A stretch of DNA of 64,000 nucleotides from Microbacterium aurugineum (GCF_023101205.1 NZ_CP078078.1:434001-498000), one strand, 5' to 3'. Shown: positions 34,478-43,814, counted from the stretch's first letter. Program-made: numbers and translations. The notes: generated from the letters alone by a model not told the origin.

Positions 34478-35548
34478 ATGACAGAGCCCGCATCGTCGGC
34501 GGAGCGGCCGGCGCCGACCAGGGCCCAGCGTCACACGCGGGGACCCGCACCCACCCTGCACGACGTGGCTCGCGAGGCCGGTGTATCGCTTGCGACCGCC
34601 TCCCGTGTGCTCAACGGATCGGAGCGCAAGGTCGCCGAGTCGTTCCGTGAGCGTGTCGAAGCGGCGGCCGCGGAACTGGGCTACACCGCGAACGTCTCCG
34701 CCCAGGCGACCGCGCGTGGCACCTCGCCCGTCATTGCCCTGCTCGTCGCCGACATCGCCGACCCCTACTTCGGTCTGATCGCCTCGGGGGTGGCGCGCGG
34801 TGCCGACGAGCACGGGCTCGTCGTCACGGTCGCCATCACCGACCGTGATCCGGCCCGGAAGGCGCGCATCGTCCGAGCTCTGCGGGGTCAGCGGCCGCGG
34901 GGCCTGATCCTCGCCGCCTCCGGCACGCAGGAGCCGATCGAGGCCGATGTCGCCCATGACCTCGCCGAGTTCTCGCGTCTGGGCGGCAGGGTGGTCGCCT
35001 TCGGGCCGGGCTCCGGCGTGGAGCGGAGTATCGAGATCGACAACCGCTCCGGAGCCGAGGCGCTGGGACGACGGATGGCCGAGCGGGGGTATCGCTCGGC
35101 GATCGCGCTCGGTGCCGCCGAGGGCGTGTGGACCTCGGATGATCGTCTGGCCGGGTTCCGCGCCGGATTCGAGGCTTCAGGAGGAGCTGTCGTGCGCACG
35201 CTGCGTGGCGGCTTCCTCCGTGAATCAGGCGCGGAGAGTATGGCCGCGGCGCTCGCCGATGGTGTGCCCACCGGCACCCTGGTCTTCGCGATCACCGATG
35301 TCGTCGCGATCGGCGCGATGTCCGCGATCCGCGACGCCGGTCGGGAGATCGGCGCCGACATCGCGGTCTGCGGCTTCGACGACGTGCCCGCGAGCAGCGA
35401 CGTCTCCCCGGCACTGACGACGGTGCGTGTGCCGCTGAGCGAGGTCGGCTATCAGGCCTTCCGTGCGACGGTGGATGCGGACTGGGAGCAGGCGCCGCTG
35501 CCGCTCGACGTGGTCGTGCGCGCCAGCACCCCGGGAGTCCCGCGGTGA
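34478..35548 (+). CDS. LacI-family regulator of the Gfo/Idh-DUF993 region
   Basis: A 356-residue LacI/GalR regulator. The HTH and hinge read PTLHDVAREAGVSLATASRVLNGSERKV and VSAQATARGTSPVIALLVADIADPYFG. The effector domain ends with CGFDDVPASSDVSPALTTVRVP. TAGGAT (34465-34470) lies seven bases before the ATG, so the mRNA is probably leaderless. It overlaps the glycerate kinase gene by four bases. Its likely target is the perfect palindrome at 31024-31037 ahead of the preceding operon (inference). Confidence 0.9.
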   Translation: MTEPASSAERPAPTRAQRHTRGPAPTLHDVAREAGVSLATASRVLNGSERKVAESFRERVEAAAAELGYTANVSAQATARGTSPVIALLVADIADPYFGLIASGVARGADEHGLVVTVAITDRDPARKARIVRALRGQRPRGLILAASGTQEPIEADVAHDLAEFSRLGGRVVAFGPGSGVERSIEIDNRSGAEALGRRMAERGYRSAIALGAAEGVWTSDDRLAGFRAGFEASGGAVVRTLRGGFLRESGAESMAAALADGVPTGTLVFAITDVVAIGAMSAIRDAGREIGADIAVCGFDDVPASSDVSPALTTVRVPLSEVGYQAFRATVDADWEQAPLPLDVVVRASTPGVPR

Positions 35549-36654
35549 CCCGGGTCGTGCTGGCCCCGGACAGCTTCAAAGGCACGATCACGGCAGCCGA
35601 TGCTGCGGCGGCGCTCGCCGAAGGATGGGCGTCCGTCGACCCCACGGCGGAGTTCGTGCACCGGCCCATGGCGGACGGCGGCGAGGGCACCGTGTCGGCG
35701 TTCGAGGCCGCGGTTCCGGGGGCCGTGCGGATGCCGGTCACGGTCGACGGGCCTGCGGGGCGCCGGATCGAGACCTCCTGGCTGCTGCTTCCCCCGACCG
35801 AGGATGCTCCCGCAGGGACGGCTGTCGTCGACCTCGGCTCGACATCGGGCATCGAGTTGCTGACGGAGCTGCGCCCCTGGGACGCGGACACCGCCGGGTT
35901 CGGGCAGGCCATGGCCGCCGCACTCGATCACGGGGTCTCGCGCCTCGTCGTCGGGATCGGCTCGAGCGCATCGACTGACGGCGGCACCGGCATGCTGTCG
36001 GCACTGGGGGCGCGGTTCCTCGATGCCGCGGGCGCTCCTGTTGCTCCGGGTGCACGGGGGCTCGGAGACATCGCCGCGGTCGACCTCTCCGGACTGCGCC
36101 CGGCTCCGGAGGTACGCGTGCTCACCGACGTAACGAACCCGCTCGTCGGTCCGCGCGGGGCCGCCGCGGTGTTCGGCCCGCAGAAGGGACTGCGCACCCC
36201 CGACGACATCGTCCTCGTCGACGACGGGCTGCGCCGGCTCGCCGCACTGCTCGGCGTCGATCCGGACGGCGCGGGCAACGGCGCGGCCGGAGGGACCGGT
36301 GCCGCCCTGGTGGTGTGGGGCGGAGTCCTCGCTCCCGGCGCATCCGAGGTCGCGGAACTCATCGGGTTGGCCGAGGCGATCGCCGAGGCCGATGTGGTCA
36401 TCACCGGGGAGGGGTCCTACGACGGGCAGTCCGGCGACGGCAAGGTGCCCTCCTACCTCGCGGGTCTCGCCGCTGAGGCCGGGACGCGCGCGATGGTCGC
36501 GGCCGGTCGCATCACCGAGGATGCGGATACCGCGCTGTTCGCGGCATCCGCCTCACTCACCGAGCTGGCCGGCTCGTCCGACGCGGCCCTCGCCGAACCG
36601 GCGCGCTGGCTGCGCGAGGCCGGCACCGTGCTGGCCCGTTCCGCCGCAGCCTGA
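35545..36654 (+). CDS. Glycerate kinase (type I, GlxK/GarK-like)
   Basis: A 369-residue glycerate kinase. The family signature starts the protein (VLAPDSFKGTITAADAAAALAEGW) and continues with MADGGEGTVSA, VVGIGSSASTDGGTGMLSALGARF, VLTDVTNPLVGPRGAAAVFGPQKG and VITGEGSYDGQSGDGKVP. It phosphorylates glycerate to phosphoglycerate. The GTG start overlaps the LacI stop (GTGA). Co-transcription with LacI suggests that glycerate or a related C3 fragment may be an end product of the neighbouring sugar pathway, which is inference. Confidence 0.92.
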   Translation: MTRVVLAPDSFKGTITAADAAAALAEGWASVDPTAEFVHRPMADGGEGTVSAFEAAVPGAVRMPVTVDGPAGRRIETSWLLLPPTEDAPAGTAVVDLGSTSGIELLTELRPWDADTAGFGQAMAAALDHGVSRLVVGIGSSASTDGGTGMLSALGARFLDAAGAPVAPGARGLGDIAAVDLSGLRPAPEVRVLTDVTNPLVGPRGAAAVFGPQKGLRTPDDIVLVDDGLRRLAALLGVDPDGAGNGAAGGTGAALVVWGGVLAPGASEVAELIGLAEAIAEADVVITGEGSYDGQSGDGKVPSYLAGLAAEAGTRAMVAAGRITEDADTALFAASASLTELAGSSDAALAEPARWLREAGTVLARSAAA

Positions 36655-36672
36655 GACGTCGCCCGCGCGGGG

Positions 36673-38316
36673 TCAGCCGCCGAGTGCGGCCGACACGACA
36701 GCGCGTGCCTCCGCCTGGACCTCCGCGAGGTGTTCGGGGCCGCGCAGGCTCTCGGCGTAGAGCTTGTAGACGTCTTCCGTGCCGGACGGGCGCGCCGCGA
36801 ACCAGGCGTGCTCCGTCTGCACCTTGAGACCTCCGATCGCCGCACCGTTGCCGGGCGCGTGTGAGAGCTTCGCCGTGACCTCCTCGCCGGCGAGGGTGGT
36901 GGCCGTCACCGACTCGGGGGCGAGCTTTCCGAGCGTCGCCTTCTGTTCCGGTGTCGCGGGGGCGTCGACCCGCTGGTAGGCCGAGGCGCCGAACGCCTCC
37001 TCCAGTTCGGCGTACCGCTCCGAGGGCGTCTTGCCCGTGACGGCGATGATCTCGGCGGCCAGCAGGCACAGCAGGATGCCGTCCTTGTCGGTCGACCACA
37101 CGGAGCCGTCCTTGCGGAGGAAGGACGCCCCGGCCGACTCCTCGCCGCCGAACGCGACCGAGCCGTCGAGGAGTCCGGGGACGAACCACTTGAACCCGAC
37201 CGGGACTTCCAGCAGGCGGCGACCGAGCGATTCGGCGACGCGGTCGATGATCATTGACGACACGAGCGTCTTCCCGATCGCGGCATCGCGGGGCCAGTCC
37301 TGCCGATGCGAGAACAGGTAGTCGATCGCGACGGCCAGGTAGTGGTTAGGGTTCATCAGCCCGGCGTCCGGGGTGACGATGCCGTGCCGGTCGGCATCCG
37401 CGTCGTTCCCGGTCAGCACGTCGTAGTCGCCCTTCTTCGCGACCAGCGACGCCATGGCCGAGGGCGACGACGGATCCATCCGGATCTTCTCGTCCCAGTC
37501 CAGGGTCATGAAGCGCCAGGTCGGGTCGACCTCGGGGTTCACCACGTCCAGGTCGAGGTCGTGCATCTCGGCGATGAGTGCCCAGTACTCCACGGACGCT
37601 CCGCCCAGAGGGTCGGCGCCGATGCGCACCCCGGCCGTGCGGATCGCGTCGAGGTCGATGATGGACGGCAGATCCCGCACATACTCCTCGCGGAAGTCGT
37701 AGCCGGTGAGGGCATCCCAGTCGATGTCGGCGAAGCGCTCGAGCTTCACTCCCTCGAGCCCCGCGGCGATCAGGGCGTTCGCGCGGTCGGCGATCCATCC
37801 GGTGGCGTCGGTGTCGGCGGGTCCTCCGTGCGGCGGGTTGTACTTGAAGCCGCCGTCGCGGGGCGGGTTGTGCGACGGGGTCACGACGATGCCGTCCGCG
37901 CGACCGGGGTCGTCGGCAGCGCGTCCGCGGTTGTAGGTCAGGATCGCGTGGCTGAGCGCGGGGGTCGGCACCCATGAGTCGCGGGCATCGACCCGCACGT
38001 CCACACCGTTCGCGAGCAGCACCTCGATGGCGCTGCGCTCGGCAGGGAGGGAGAGCGCGTGCGTGTCCCGACCGAGGAACAGCGGACCCGTGATGCCCTG
38101 GGCTGCGCGGTAGTCCACGATCGCCTGCGTCGTGGCGAGGATGTGGTTCTCGTTGAAGCTGTTCGACAGGGAGGAACCGCGATGGCCGCTGGTCCCGAAG
38201 ACGACCCGCTCGGCGGCGACCTCGGGGTTCGGTGTGCGGTCGTAGTAGGCGGCGATCAGTTCGTCGACGTCGATCAGGTCACTTTCCTCCGCAGGGAGGC
38301 CGGCACGGCTGGTCAT
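36673..38316 (-). CDS. pgm: Phosphoglucomutase Pgm
   Basis: A 547-residue alpha-D-phosphohexomutase interconverting glucose 1-phosphate and glucose 6-phosphate. The phosphoserine loop is [21 protein letters not shown], the metal loop is [13 protein letters not shown], the sugar-binding loop is [10 protein letters not shown], and the phosphate-binding loop is [15 protein letters not shown]. Its length matches the bacterial Pgm form. It is convergent with the glycerate kinase and divergent from prephenate dehydratase, and with galTKE it completes entry of galactose into glycolysis. Confidence 0.95.
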   Translation of the reverse strand: MTSRAGLPAEESDLIDVDELIAAYYDRTPNPEVAAERVVFGTSGHRGSSLSNSFNENHILATTQAIVDYRAAQGITGPLFLGRDTHALSLPAERSAIEVLLANGVDVRVDARDSWVPTPALSHAILTYNRGRAADDPGRADGIVVTPSHNPPRDGGFKYNPPHGGPADTDATGWIADRANALIAAGLEGVKLERFADIDWDALTGYDFREEYVRDLPSIIDLDAIRTAGVRIGADPLGGASVEYWALIAEMHDLDLDVVNPEVDPTWRFMTLDWDEKIRMDPSSPSAMASLVAKKGDYDVLTGNDADADRHGIVTPDAGLMNPNHYLAVAIDYLFSHRQDWPRDAAIGKTLVSSMIIDRVAESLGRRLLEVPVGFKWFVPGLLDGSVAFGGEESAGASFLRKDGSVWSTDKDGILLCLLAAEIIAVTGKTPSERYAELEEAFGASAYQRVDAPATPEQKATLGKLAPESVTATTLAGEEVTAKLSHAPGNGAAIGGLKVQTEHAWFAARPSGTEDVYKLYAESLRGPEHLAEVQAEARAVVSAALGG

Positions 38317-38403
38317 CCTCTCAGTCTGCCCCCTGATCGGCGGGATCGCACCCGAGAAGTCATGCGTATCTCCGTCGTCGCGCCGAGGGCTAAGGTGAAA
38401 CCC

Positions 38404-39345
38404 GTGACTGAACGCCGCACCTACAGCTATCTCGGCCCGGCCGGAACCTTCACGGAGGCGGCGCTCGATCAGGTGGCGGAGGCTCGCGGCCAGACCTGGC
38501 GCCCCGTGCACAACGTGGGGGAGGCGCTGGCCGACGTGCTCGAGGGCCGCAGCGATGCCGCCATGATCGCGATCGAGAACTCCATCGAGGGCGGTGTCTC
38601 CACCACGCAGGATGCGCTGGCGACCCTGCCGGGCCTGCGCATCATCGGTGAGTACCTGGTGCGGGTGAACTTCGTGCTCGTCGCCCCGCGTGGCACGACG
38701 CTCGATCAGGTCGAGGTGATCGCGGCGCACCCCGTCGCCTATGCGCAGTGTCATGGCTGGCTCGGTGAGCATCTGCCCTCGCACTCGCACGTGCCGGCCT
38801 CGAGCAACGTGGCGTCGGCGATCGGCGTCCTCGACGGCACCCTCGCCGCGCAGGCGGCGATCGCAGCCCCGGGCATCGTGAGCCACTACGACGTCGACGT
38901 GCTCGCGGAGGGCATCGGCGACAACGCGCAGGCCGTGACCCGCTTCGTGCTGGTCACCCGGACGACCCGTTCCCCTGAGCCGACCGGCGCCGACAAGACC
39001 TCCCTGATCGTCGAGCTCCCGCACGATCACCCCGGTTCGCTCCTCGAGATGCTGGAGCAGTTCTCGACCCGCGGGATCAACCTCTCGCTCATCGAGTCGC
39101 GGCCGATCGGCGACGAACTCGGTCGCTACCGGTTCGTTATCGACGCGGACGGACACATCGAGCACGAGCGCATGGCCGACGCGCTGCTCGGCATCCGCCG
39201 CTTCAGCCCGCGCGTGGTGTTCCTCGGCTCCTACCCGCGTGCGGATCGCCAGATCGTGCAGTACCCCGACCGCTACTCGGACGACGTGTTCGTCGAGGCG
39301 CGCGACTGGCTGCGCGGCATCCTCTCCGGCGAGCCCGAGGTCTGA
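38404..39345 (+). CDS. pheA: Prephenate dehydratase PheA
   Basis: A 313-residue monofunctional prephenate dehydratase making phenylpyruvate for phenylalanine synthesis. [14 protein letters not shown] opens the catalytic domain; [15 protein letters not shown] and TRFVLV follow, with the Thr-Arg-Phe motif near residue 179. The C-terminal ACT domain has [21 protein letters not shown], the phenylalanine-sensing region. TAAGGT (38391-38396) is seven bases before the GTG, indicating a leaderless mRNA. The long upstream frame overlaps pgm and is not coding. Confidence 0.94.
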   Translation: MTERRTYSYLGPAGTFTEAALDQVAEARGQTWRPVHNVGEALADVLEGRSDAAMIAIENSIEGGVSTTQDALATLPGLRIIGEYLVRVNFVLVAPRGTTLDQVEVIAAHPVAYAQCHGWLGEHLPSHSHVPASSNVASAIGVLDGTLAAQAAIAAPGIVSHYDVDVLAEGIGDNAQAVTRFVLVTRTTRSPEPTGADKTSLIVELPHDHPGSLLEMLEQFSTRGINLSLIESRPIGDELGRYRFVIDADGHIEHERMADALLGIRRFSPRVVFLGSYPRADRQIVQYPDRYSDDVFVEARDWLRGILSGEPEV

Positions 39346-39407
39346 CCCCCGCCCCGCCCCGCCCCGGTGCGGCCGGTGCGGGCGGCCGGTGCGGGCAGTG
39401 AGGCTGT

Positions 39408-39463
39408 TGCGGGATCGAAAACGCGCCTCCGGGACGTCACGGAGGCGCGTTTTTCATCCCGCA
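39408..39463. repeat. TGCGGGATC-type palindromic element, copy 2
   Basis: Arms 39408-39431 and 39440-39463 (24 bases) pair at 22 positions around an eight-base loop. The left arm begins TGCGGGATCGAAAACGCGCC and the right arm contains GCGTTTTTCATCCCGC. It lies between convergent pheA and a small gene and could terminate both. Confidence 0.75.
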
Positions 39464-39479
39464 CGAGCGGGACTCGGGG

Positions 39480-39689
39480 TCAATGCTCCTGGAAGCGCGG
39501 CCAGTCGCTGCCGGGAGCCATGCGCGCGTGCAGGGCACCCTTCGCGGAAGCGAGGCTGGGATAGGTACTGGCTTCGGCATCCGCTTCCGCCATCGTGACG
39601 TGGTATCCGTCGTCGTCGTGCCGGATGCTGCCGACCACTCCGTTGCGTCCGTAAGCGACCCAGAGTGCGAGCGTCTTGGTGGTGCTCAT
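39480..39689 (-). CDS. Small conserved hypothetical protein (69 aa)
   Basis: A 69-residue protein: MSTTKTLALWVAYGRNGVVG at the start, then IRHDDDGYHVTMAEADAEASTYPSLASAKGALHARM and DWPRFQEH at the end. It looks like a compact alpha/beta protein with no membrane segment. The ATG at 39689 has GGGGG seven bases upstream. Similar short proteins occur in Microbacteriaceae without a proven function. It is bracketed by palindromic repeats at 39408-39463 and 39769-39824. Confidence 0.75.
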   Translation of the reverse strand: MSTTKTLALWVAYGRNGVVGSIRHDDDGYHVTMAEADAEASTYPSLASAKGALHARMAPGSDWPRFQEH

Positions 39690-39768
39690 CTTCGGACCCC
39701 CTTTCTGCCGTCGAGGGTACGCCGATCTGTGTGTTGTCGACACCCCTTGACGGGATCCGCGGCGCGGT

Positions 39769-39824
39769 TGCGGGATCGATAACGCACCTCCGCTGGCCGG
39801 GCGAGGATCGTTTCTGATCCCGCA
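39769..39824. repeat. TGCGGGATC-type palindromic element, copy 3 (degenerate)
   Basis: Arms 39769-39790 (TGCGGGATCGATAACGCACC...) and 39803-39824 (ending GATCCCGCA) pair over the outer nine bases and only partly inside. It is recognisably the same element as copies 1, 2 and 4. It lies directly downstream of the DUF559-type gene. Confidence 0.65.
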
Positions 39825-39840
39825 CCGGGGGACGCAGGTG

Positions 39841-40761
39841 TCAGCGCGAGGAGATCGCCCGGCGGATGAGGGAGACGAGGGCGGCGCCGCCGTCGCGCAG
39901 GTCGAGCTCGGTGACGCGGATCACGATCCATCCGGCGGCTTCGAGGTCGCGCTGTCGACGGATGTCGGTGCGCCACTGCTCGCGGCTCGTGCGGTGTCCG
40001 TCCCCTTCGTACTCGATCGCGATGCGCCACTGCGGATAGGCGAGGTCGACGCGGGCGATCGCCCGTCCGGCGGCCCGGACGACGTGCTGGATCTCCGGCT
40101 CGGGAAGCCCTGCGTCGACCAGCAGCATCCTGGTCTCGGTCTCCTTCGGCGACTCGACTCCTTCGCGCACTCGGGGGAGAGCCCTGCGGATGCGCCCGCA
40201 CCCGGGGAAGCGCCCCCACTCGAGGAGCCGCTGTTCGATCCTCTCGACGTCCACCGAAGGTCTGCCCTCGTGGAGGCCGGGGTAGTTGTCGGCCGCGGTG
40301 ATCAGGGCTTCCAGGGCGACGTTCATCGGCACACGGGTCAGCTCCGCGGCGCAGAGGAAGAACGCAGCCACGGGGTCGACCACCGGTACCCTTCCGATCT
40401 CCCAGGAGTGTGCTCGCCCCGACGCGATGCGACGACCACGGATGCCGACCGTGCGTGGGGGAGAGTGGCCCGTGTCCACTGCGACGTCCAAGGGTTCGGC
40501 CGTCGTCCAGTGAACCGGGAAGGGGATTCCCCAGAGCCGCAGCGCCGTCCGTCCGGCGAAACGCTGGCCCGGTCGCAACCGCGGCACGTAGCACTCCACG
40601 TGCTCGACGAAGCTGGCGGGCGCCTCCGCAGCGCGGACACCTGCATACGGCCGGATGAGATCGCGCGCGGAGTGCCGCTTGCGCCCGACTCCGGACGCTT
40701 CGGCATCGCGGACGGAGAAGTGCGCGCCGAGCTCGGCGGGGAGGGGGATCCGGTGTCGCAT
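39841..40761 (-). CDS. DUF559/Vsr-like nuclease-fold protein with AbiEi-like N-terminus
   Basis: A 306-residue protein. The N-terminal two thirds resemble actinobacterial AbiEi-like/DUF4095-type proteins (FAGRTALRLWGIPFP, VDPVAAFFLCA). The C-terminal third is a DUF559 or Vsr-related restriction-endonuclease fold: ETRMLLVDAGL (conserved Glu), RVDLAYPQWRIAIEYEGDGH (Asp and Glu-x-Glu core) and RQRDLEAAGWIVIRVT. Palindromic repeats flank it at 39769-39824 and 40863-40918. Such proteins are frequent and variable in actinobacteria; activity is unproven. ATG at 40761. Confidence 0.78.
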   Translation of the reverse strand: MRHRIPLPAELGAHFSVRDAEASGVGRKRHSARDLIRPYAGVRAAEAPASFVEHVECYVPRLRPGQRFAGRTALRLWGIPFPVHWTTAEPLDVAVDTGHSPPRTVGIRGRRIASGRAHSWEIGRVPVVDPVAAFFLCAAELTRVPMNVALEALITAADNYPGLHEGRPSVDVERIEQRLLEWGRFPGCGRIRRALPRVREGVESPKETETRMLLVDAGLPEPEIQHVVRAAGRAIARVDLAYPQWRIAIEYEGDGHRTSREQWRTDIRRQRDLEAAGWIVIRVTELDLRDGGAALVSLIRRAISSR

Positions 40762-40862
40762 CCGCCCATGGTCGCTCGCGAGCTTCCGCTCCGTCCCGCC
40801 CTCCAGCCTTGCGCTCCGGCATCTGTGGACAACTGCCGCCTGTGGAGAACGCCCGCTCCGGC

Positions 40863-40918
40863 TGCGGGATCAAAAACGCGCCTCCGGGTGCCCGGGAAGG
40901 CGCGTTTTTGATCCCGCA
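40863..40918. repeat. TGCGGGATC-type palindromic element, copy 4 (perfect)
   Basis: Arms 40863-40883 and 40898-40918 are perfectly complementary over 21 bases (TGCGGGATCAAAAACGCGCC plus T). An inner CCGGG-TG-CCCGG dyad extends the stem towards the loop. It lies upstream of the DUF559-type gene and downstream of the convergently oriented oxidoreductase region. Confidence 0.8.
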
Positions 40919-40930
40919 ACCGAGTGGGGG

Positions 40931-40962
40931 ACGGGGGGACCCGGGGACGGGGGGACCCGGGG
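40931..40962 (+). repeat. 16-bp G-rich tandem repeat
   Basis: ACGGGGGGACCCGGGG is repeated exactly at 40931-40946 and 40947-40962, with a partial third copy to about 40970. It has runs of four to six G on the plus strand. It lies between palindrome copy 4 and the LLM oxidoreductase stop. Confidence 0.8.
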
Positions 40963-40982
40963 ACGGGGGAGCGGGACCGCGG

Positions 40983-42023
40983 TCAGAGGGCGGCGGCGAT
41001 GAGTTCCAGGGACTGGGCTCGGCCGAGGGGGGAGTCCTTCGGCTCGGACTCGTACGCACCGGCGACCGGGGACAGCATGACCTCGTCGACACCGTGGCGC
41101 TCGGCGAAGCCGCGGACCTCTGCGGCCACGCTCTCTCCGGTGCCGACGAACCAGCGGGAGCGGGCGGCTTGGACGACCTCATCCGTGGTGGCGTCCGTCT
41201 CCGCGGCGAGTGCCTCCTCGACGGTTTCGAGCGCTCCCAGGGGCTGGTTCAGCCGCAGCCGTGCCATCATCCGCAGTTGCGGGAGCGCACGAGCTTCCGC
41301 TTCCTCCGGGGTGGGCGCGGCGACCGCGTTCACCGTGAGGAAGGTTCGGGGCTCCGGGTGCTCCTCGCTCGGACGGTAACCCGTGCGGTACAGGTCGAGC
41401 GCGCGCTCGAGTCCCTGTCCCGAGAAGTGGTTCGCGAAGACGTAGGGGAGTCCGTGGGAGGCCGCGAGCTGGGCCGAGTAGTCGCTCGATCCGAGCAGCC
41501 ACGCCTCGGGGGACCCGGTCGCCGCCGGGGTCGCGCGCACGGTGTACTCGCCGCCCGAGGTGAACCGCACGGTGGCGCCGTCGCCCGAGAGGAGCGCGGC
41601 GATGTCCTGGACGTGACGGGGAAACTGCTCGACGTCACTCGTGGTGCCGGAGCCGCGGAGCAATTGCGTGATCACGGGGTCGCTGCCGGGGGCGCGACCG
41701 AGGCCGAGGTCGATGCGTCCCGGGGCGATGGCCTCGAGCGCTGCGAACTGCTCAGCCACGATGAGGGGCGCGTGGTTGGGCAGCATCACACCACCGGATC
41801 CGAGTCGCAGGCGCGTCGTGCGCGTCGCCGCAGCGGCGATCAGCACCGGGGGTGTGGTGGACGCGACGGCCGGCATGTTGTGGTGCTCGGCGAACCAGTA
41901 GCGGCGGTAGCCGAGGCGGTCGGCGGTCTCGGCGAGGGACAGGGAGGAGGCGATGGCCTCGGCGCTCGTCTGGCCGGTGCGCACCGGGACGAGATCGAGG
42001 ACGGAGAGAGCTGTAGCGGACAT
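40983..42023 (-). CDS. LLM-class flavin-dependent monooxygenase (bacterial luciferase-like)
   Basis: A 346-residue luciferase-like barrel of the MsnO8/YceB group. Characteristic stretches are YRRYWFAEHHNMPAVASTTPPVLIAAAATRT, RLGSGGVMLPNHAPLIVAEQFAALEAIAPGRIDLGLGRAPG and the C-terminal FVGTGESVAAEVRGFAERHGVDEVMLSP. It needs reduced FMN from a partner reductase. ATG 42023 has GGAGAGG just upstream. It is divergent from a sodium/proton antiporter gene; the substrate is unknown. Confidence 0.9.
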   Translation of the reverse strand: MSATALSVLDLVPVRTGQTSAEAIASSLSLAETADRLGYRRYWFAEHHNMPAVASTTPPVLIAAAATRTTRLRLGSGGVMLPNHAPLIVAEQFAALEAIAPGRIDLGLGRAPGSDPVITQLLRGSGTTSDVEQFPRHVQDIAALLSGDGATVRFTSGGEYTVRATPAATGSPEAWLLGSSDYSAQLAASHGLPYVFANHFSGQGLERALDLYRTGYRPSEEHPEPRTFLTVNAVAAPTPEEAEARALPQLRMMARLRLNQPLGALETVEEALAAETDATTDEVVQAARSRWFVGTGESVAAEVRGFAERHGVDEVMLSPVAGAYESEPKDSPLGRAQSLELIAAAL

Positions 42024-42077
42024 CCTCTCCTGCAACGTCTCGCGGGGTGGCGTCATTCCCCCCGGTAGCGTTGCCGT

Positions 42078-43808
42078 ATGGAAGCAGGCATCTTCTACGT
42101 CCTCGTCGGTTCCGTCGCCGTGGCCGCGTTCGCGCGTTGGAGAGGATGGCCCGCGCCGCTGCTCGTGACCGTCGTGGCGCTCGCCGCGTCGTTCCTGCCG
42201 TTCGTGCCCGAGCTGGACATCGACGGACACCTGCTGCTCAGCCTGGTGCTGCCGCCACTGCTGTACTCAGCCGCGCTCGACGTGTCGTTCGTCGGCTTCC
42301 GGCGCAGCCTGCCGCAGATCCGTCGGCTCGGGATCTGGCTCGTGCTGCTCACCGCCGTCGCCGTGGGGTTCGTGGCGTGGTGGCTCCTGCCCTCGCTCAC
42401 CCTTCCCGGCGCGCTGCTGCTCGGTGCGATCGTGGCTCCGCCGGATGCGGTGTCGGCCGCGGCGATCGGCCGTCGCCTCGGACTGCCCCGGCGCATCATG
42501 ACGGTGCTCTCCGGCGAGAGCCTGATCAACGACGCGACCTCCCTCACGCTCTACCGGGTGTTCGCGGCCATCCTCGCCGGTGCGACGCTGACGGTCTGGG
42601 ACGGCATCTGGCAGTTCCTCCTGGCGGTCGGCGTCGGCGTCGGCGTCGGTCTGGTGTTCGGAGTCGTCCTGCACCAGCTGCGCACCCGCATCAGCGACCC
42701 GGTTGTGATCGGCACGTTCGGGCTCCTCGCCCCGTTCGGTGCCTACGCGATCGCCGAGCACCTGCTCGGATCCGGGGTGCTCGCGGTCGTCGCGATGGGG
42801 CTCTACGTCGGCTACAACTCGCCGCGCACCGACTACACCACGCGGCAGCAGGAGAAGCCGCTGTGGCTCTCGGCCGACCTGCTGCTGGAGAGCTTCGTAT
42901 TCGCCTACATCGGTCTGCAGTTCCCGCGTGTGCTCAACGACCTGGGCAGCGAGTCGGTCGGGCGGATCCTGCTCCTGTCGGGAGCGGTGTTGCTCGTGGT
43001 GCTGATCGTGCGACCGCTCTACATCTATCCGACCAGCGCATGGGCGAACTTCCAGGATCGCCGACGGCTCGAACGCTGGGATCGCGGCGTCGAGACCGAG
43101 CAGTTCGAGAAACGACACAAGAAGTCCCGGCGCTGGGGGGACTACTCCCCCGACGAGTTGCGCAGCCATATCGTGCGCGAGCGGATGGCAGGGCTGCAGC
43201 TCAGCTGGAAGGACAGCGCCGTCATCTCCTGGGCGGGGATGCGCGGTGTGGTGACCCTCGCGATCGCGGTCGCCGCCGCCGACCTCGCGACCCTCGACAC
43301 CGAGGCGTCGCATGCCATCGTCGTCGTCGCCTTCATCGTGACCGTCGGCACGCTGCTGATCCAGGGGCTCACCCTCCCGCTGCTGATCCGCGGTCTCGGG
43401 ATCGCGAGCGACGTCGACGAGGAGGAGGACCGGGAGGCGCTCGCCGCCGTCCGGGAGAAGAGTCGCGAGGCCGGCAAGGCCTACCTCGCGAAGAAGCGTG
43501 TCGAATGGGAGGCGAAGTACGGCGAGGTCGACCTCGGGGTCTTCGACGCGTTCACCAAGCGGATGACTCGGGTCGAGAAGGACACGGACGAGGTGCAGAA
43601 GGTGGAGGATGCCGCGAGCCGGCCCTCGTACGAGGACCTCGTCGCCCTGACGAAGGGCTGGTTGCAGGTGCGGCGCGAGATCCTGCTCGCCGAGCGGGAT
43701 GCGGGCAACCTCGACGAGGAGGTCATGCGCGAGCTGATCGCCGCGATGGATGCCGAGGAGCTCGCGCTCGACACCCGGGGTGCCACGCGTCCGCAGAGCC
43801 GCGCCTGA
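42078..43808 (+). CDS. CPA1-family Na+/H+ antiporter
   Basis: A 576-residue NhaP/NHE-type exchanger with about 12 membrane segments in residues 1-440. The ion site is in LGAIVAPPDAVSAAAIGRRLGLPRR and SGESLINDATSLTLYRVF (Asn-Asp pair), and GMRGVVTLAIA is the conserved late helix. A cytoplasmic tail of about 130 charged residues follows and is likely coiled-coil and regulatory. TAGCGT (42066-42071) lies six bases before the ATG, suggesting leaderless transcription. The gene ends at a strong terminator. Confidence 0.9.
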   Translation: MEAGIFYVLVGSVAVAAFARWRGWPAPLLVTVVALAASFLPFVPELDIDGHLLLSLVLPPLLYSAALDVSFVGFRRSLPQIRRLGIWLVLLTAVAVGFVAWWLLPSLTLPGALLLGAIVAPPDAVSAAAIGRRLGLPRRIMTVLSGESLINDATSLTLYRVFAAILAGATLTVWDGIWQFLLAVGVGVGVGLVFGVVLHQLRTRISDPVVIGTFGLLAPFGAYAIAEHLLGSGVLAVVAMGLYVGYNSPRTDYTTRQQEKPLWLSADLLLESFVFAYIGLQFPRVLNDLGSESVGRILLLSGAVLLVVLIVRPLYIYPTSAWANFQDRRRLERWDRGVETEQFEKRHKKSRRWGDYSPDELRSHIVRERMAGLQLSWKDSAVISWAGMRGVVTLAIAVAAADLATLDTEASHAIVVVAFIVTVGTLLIQGLTLPLLIRGLGIASDVDEEEDREALAAVREKSREAGKAYLAKKRVEWEAKYGEVDLGVFDAFTKRMTRVEKDTDEVQKVEDAASRPSYEDLVALTKGWLQVRREILLAERDAGNLDEEVMRELIAAMDAEELALDTRGATRPQSRA

Positions 43809-43814
43809 GTGCCG

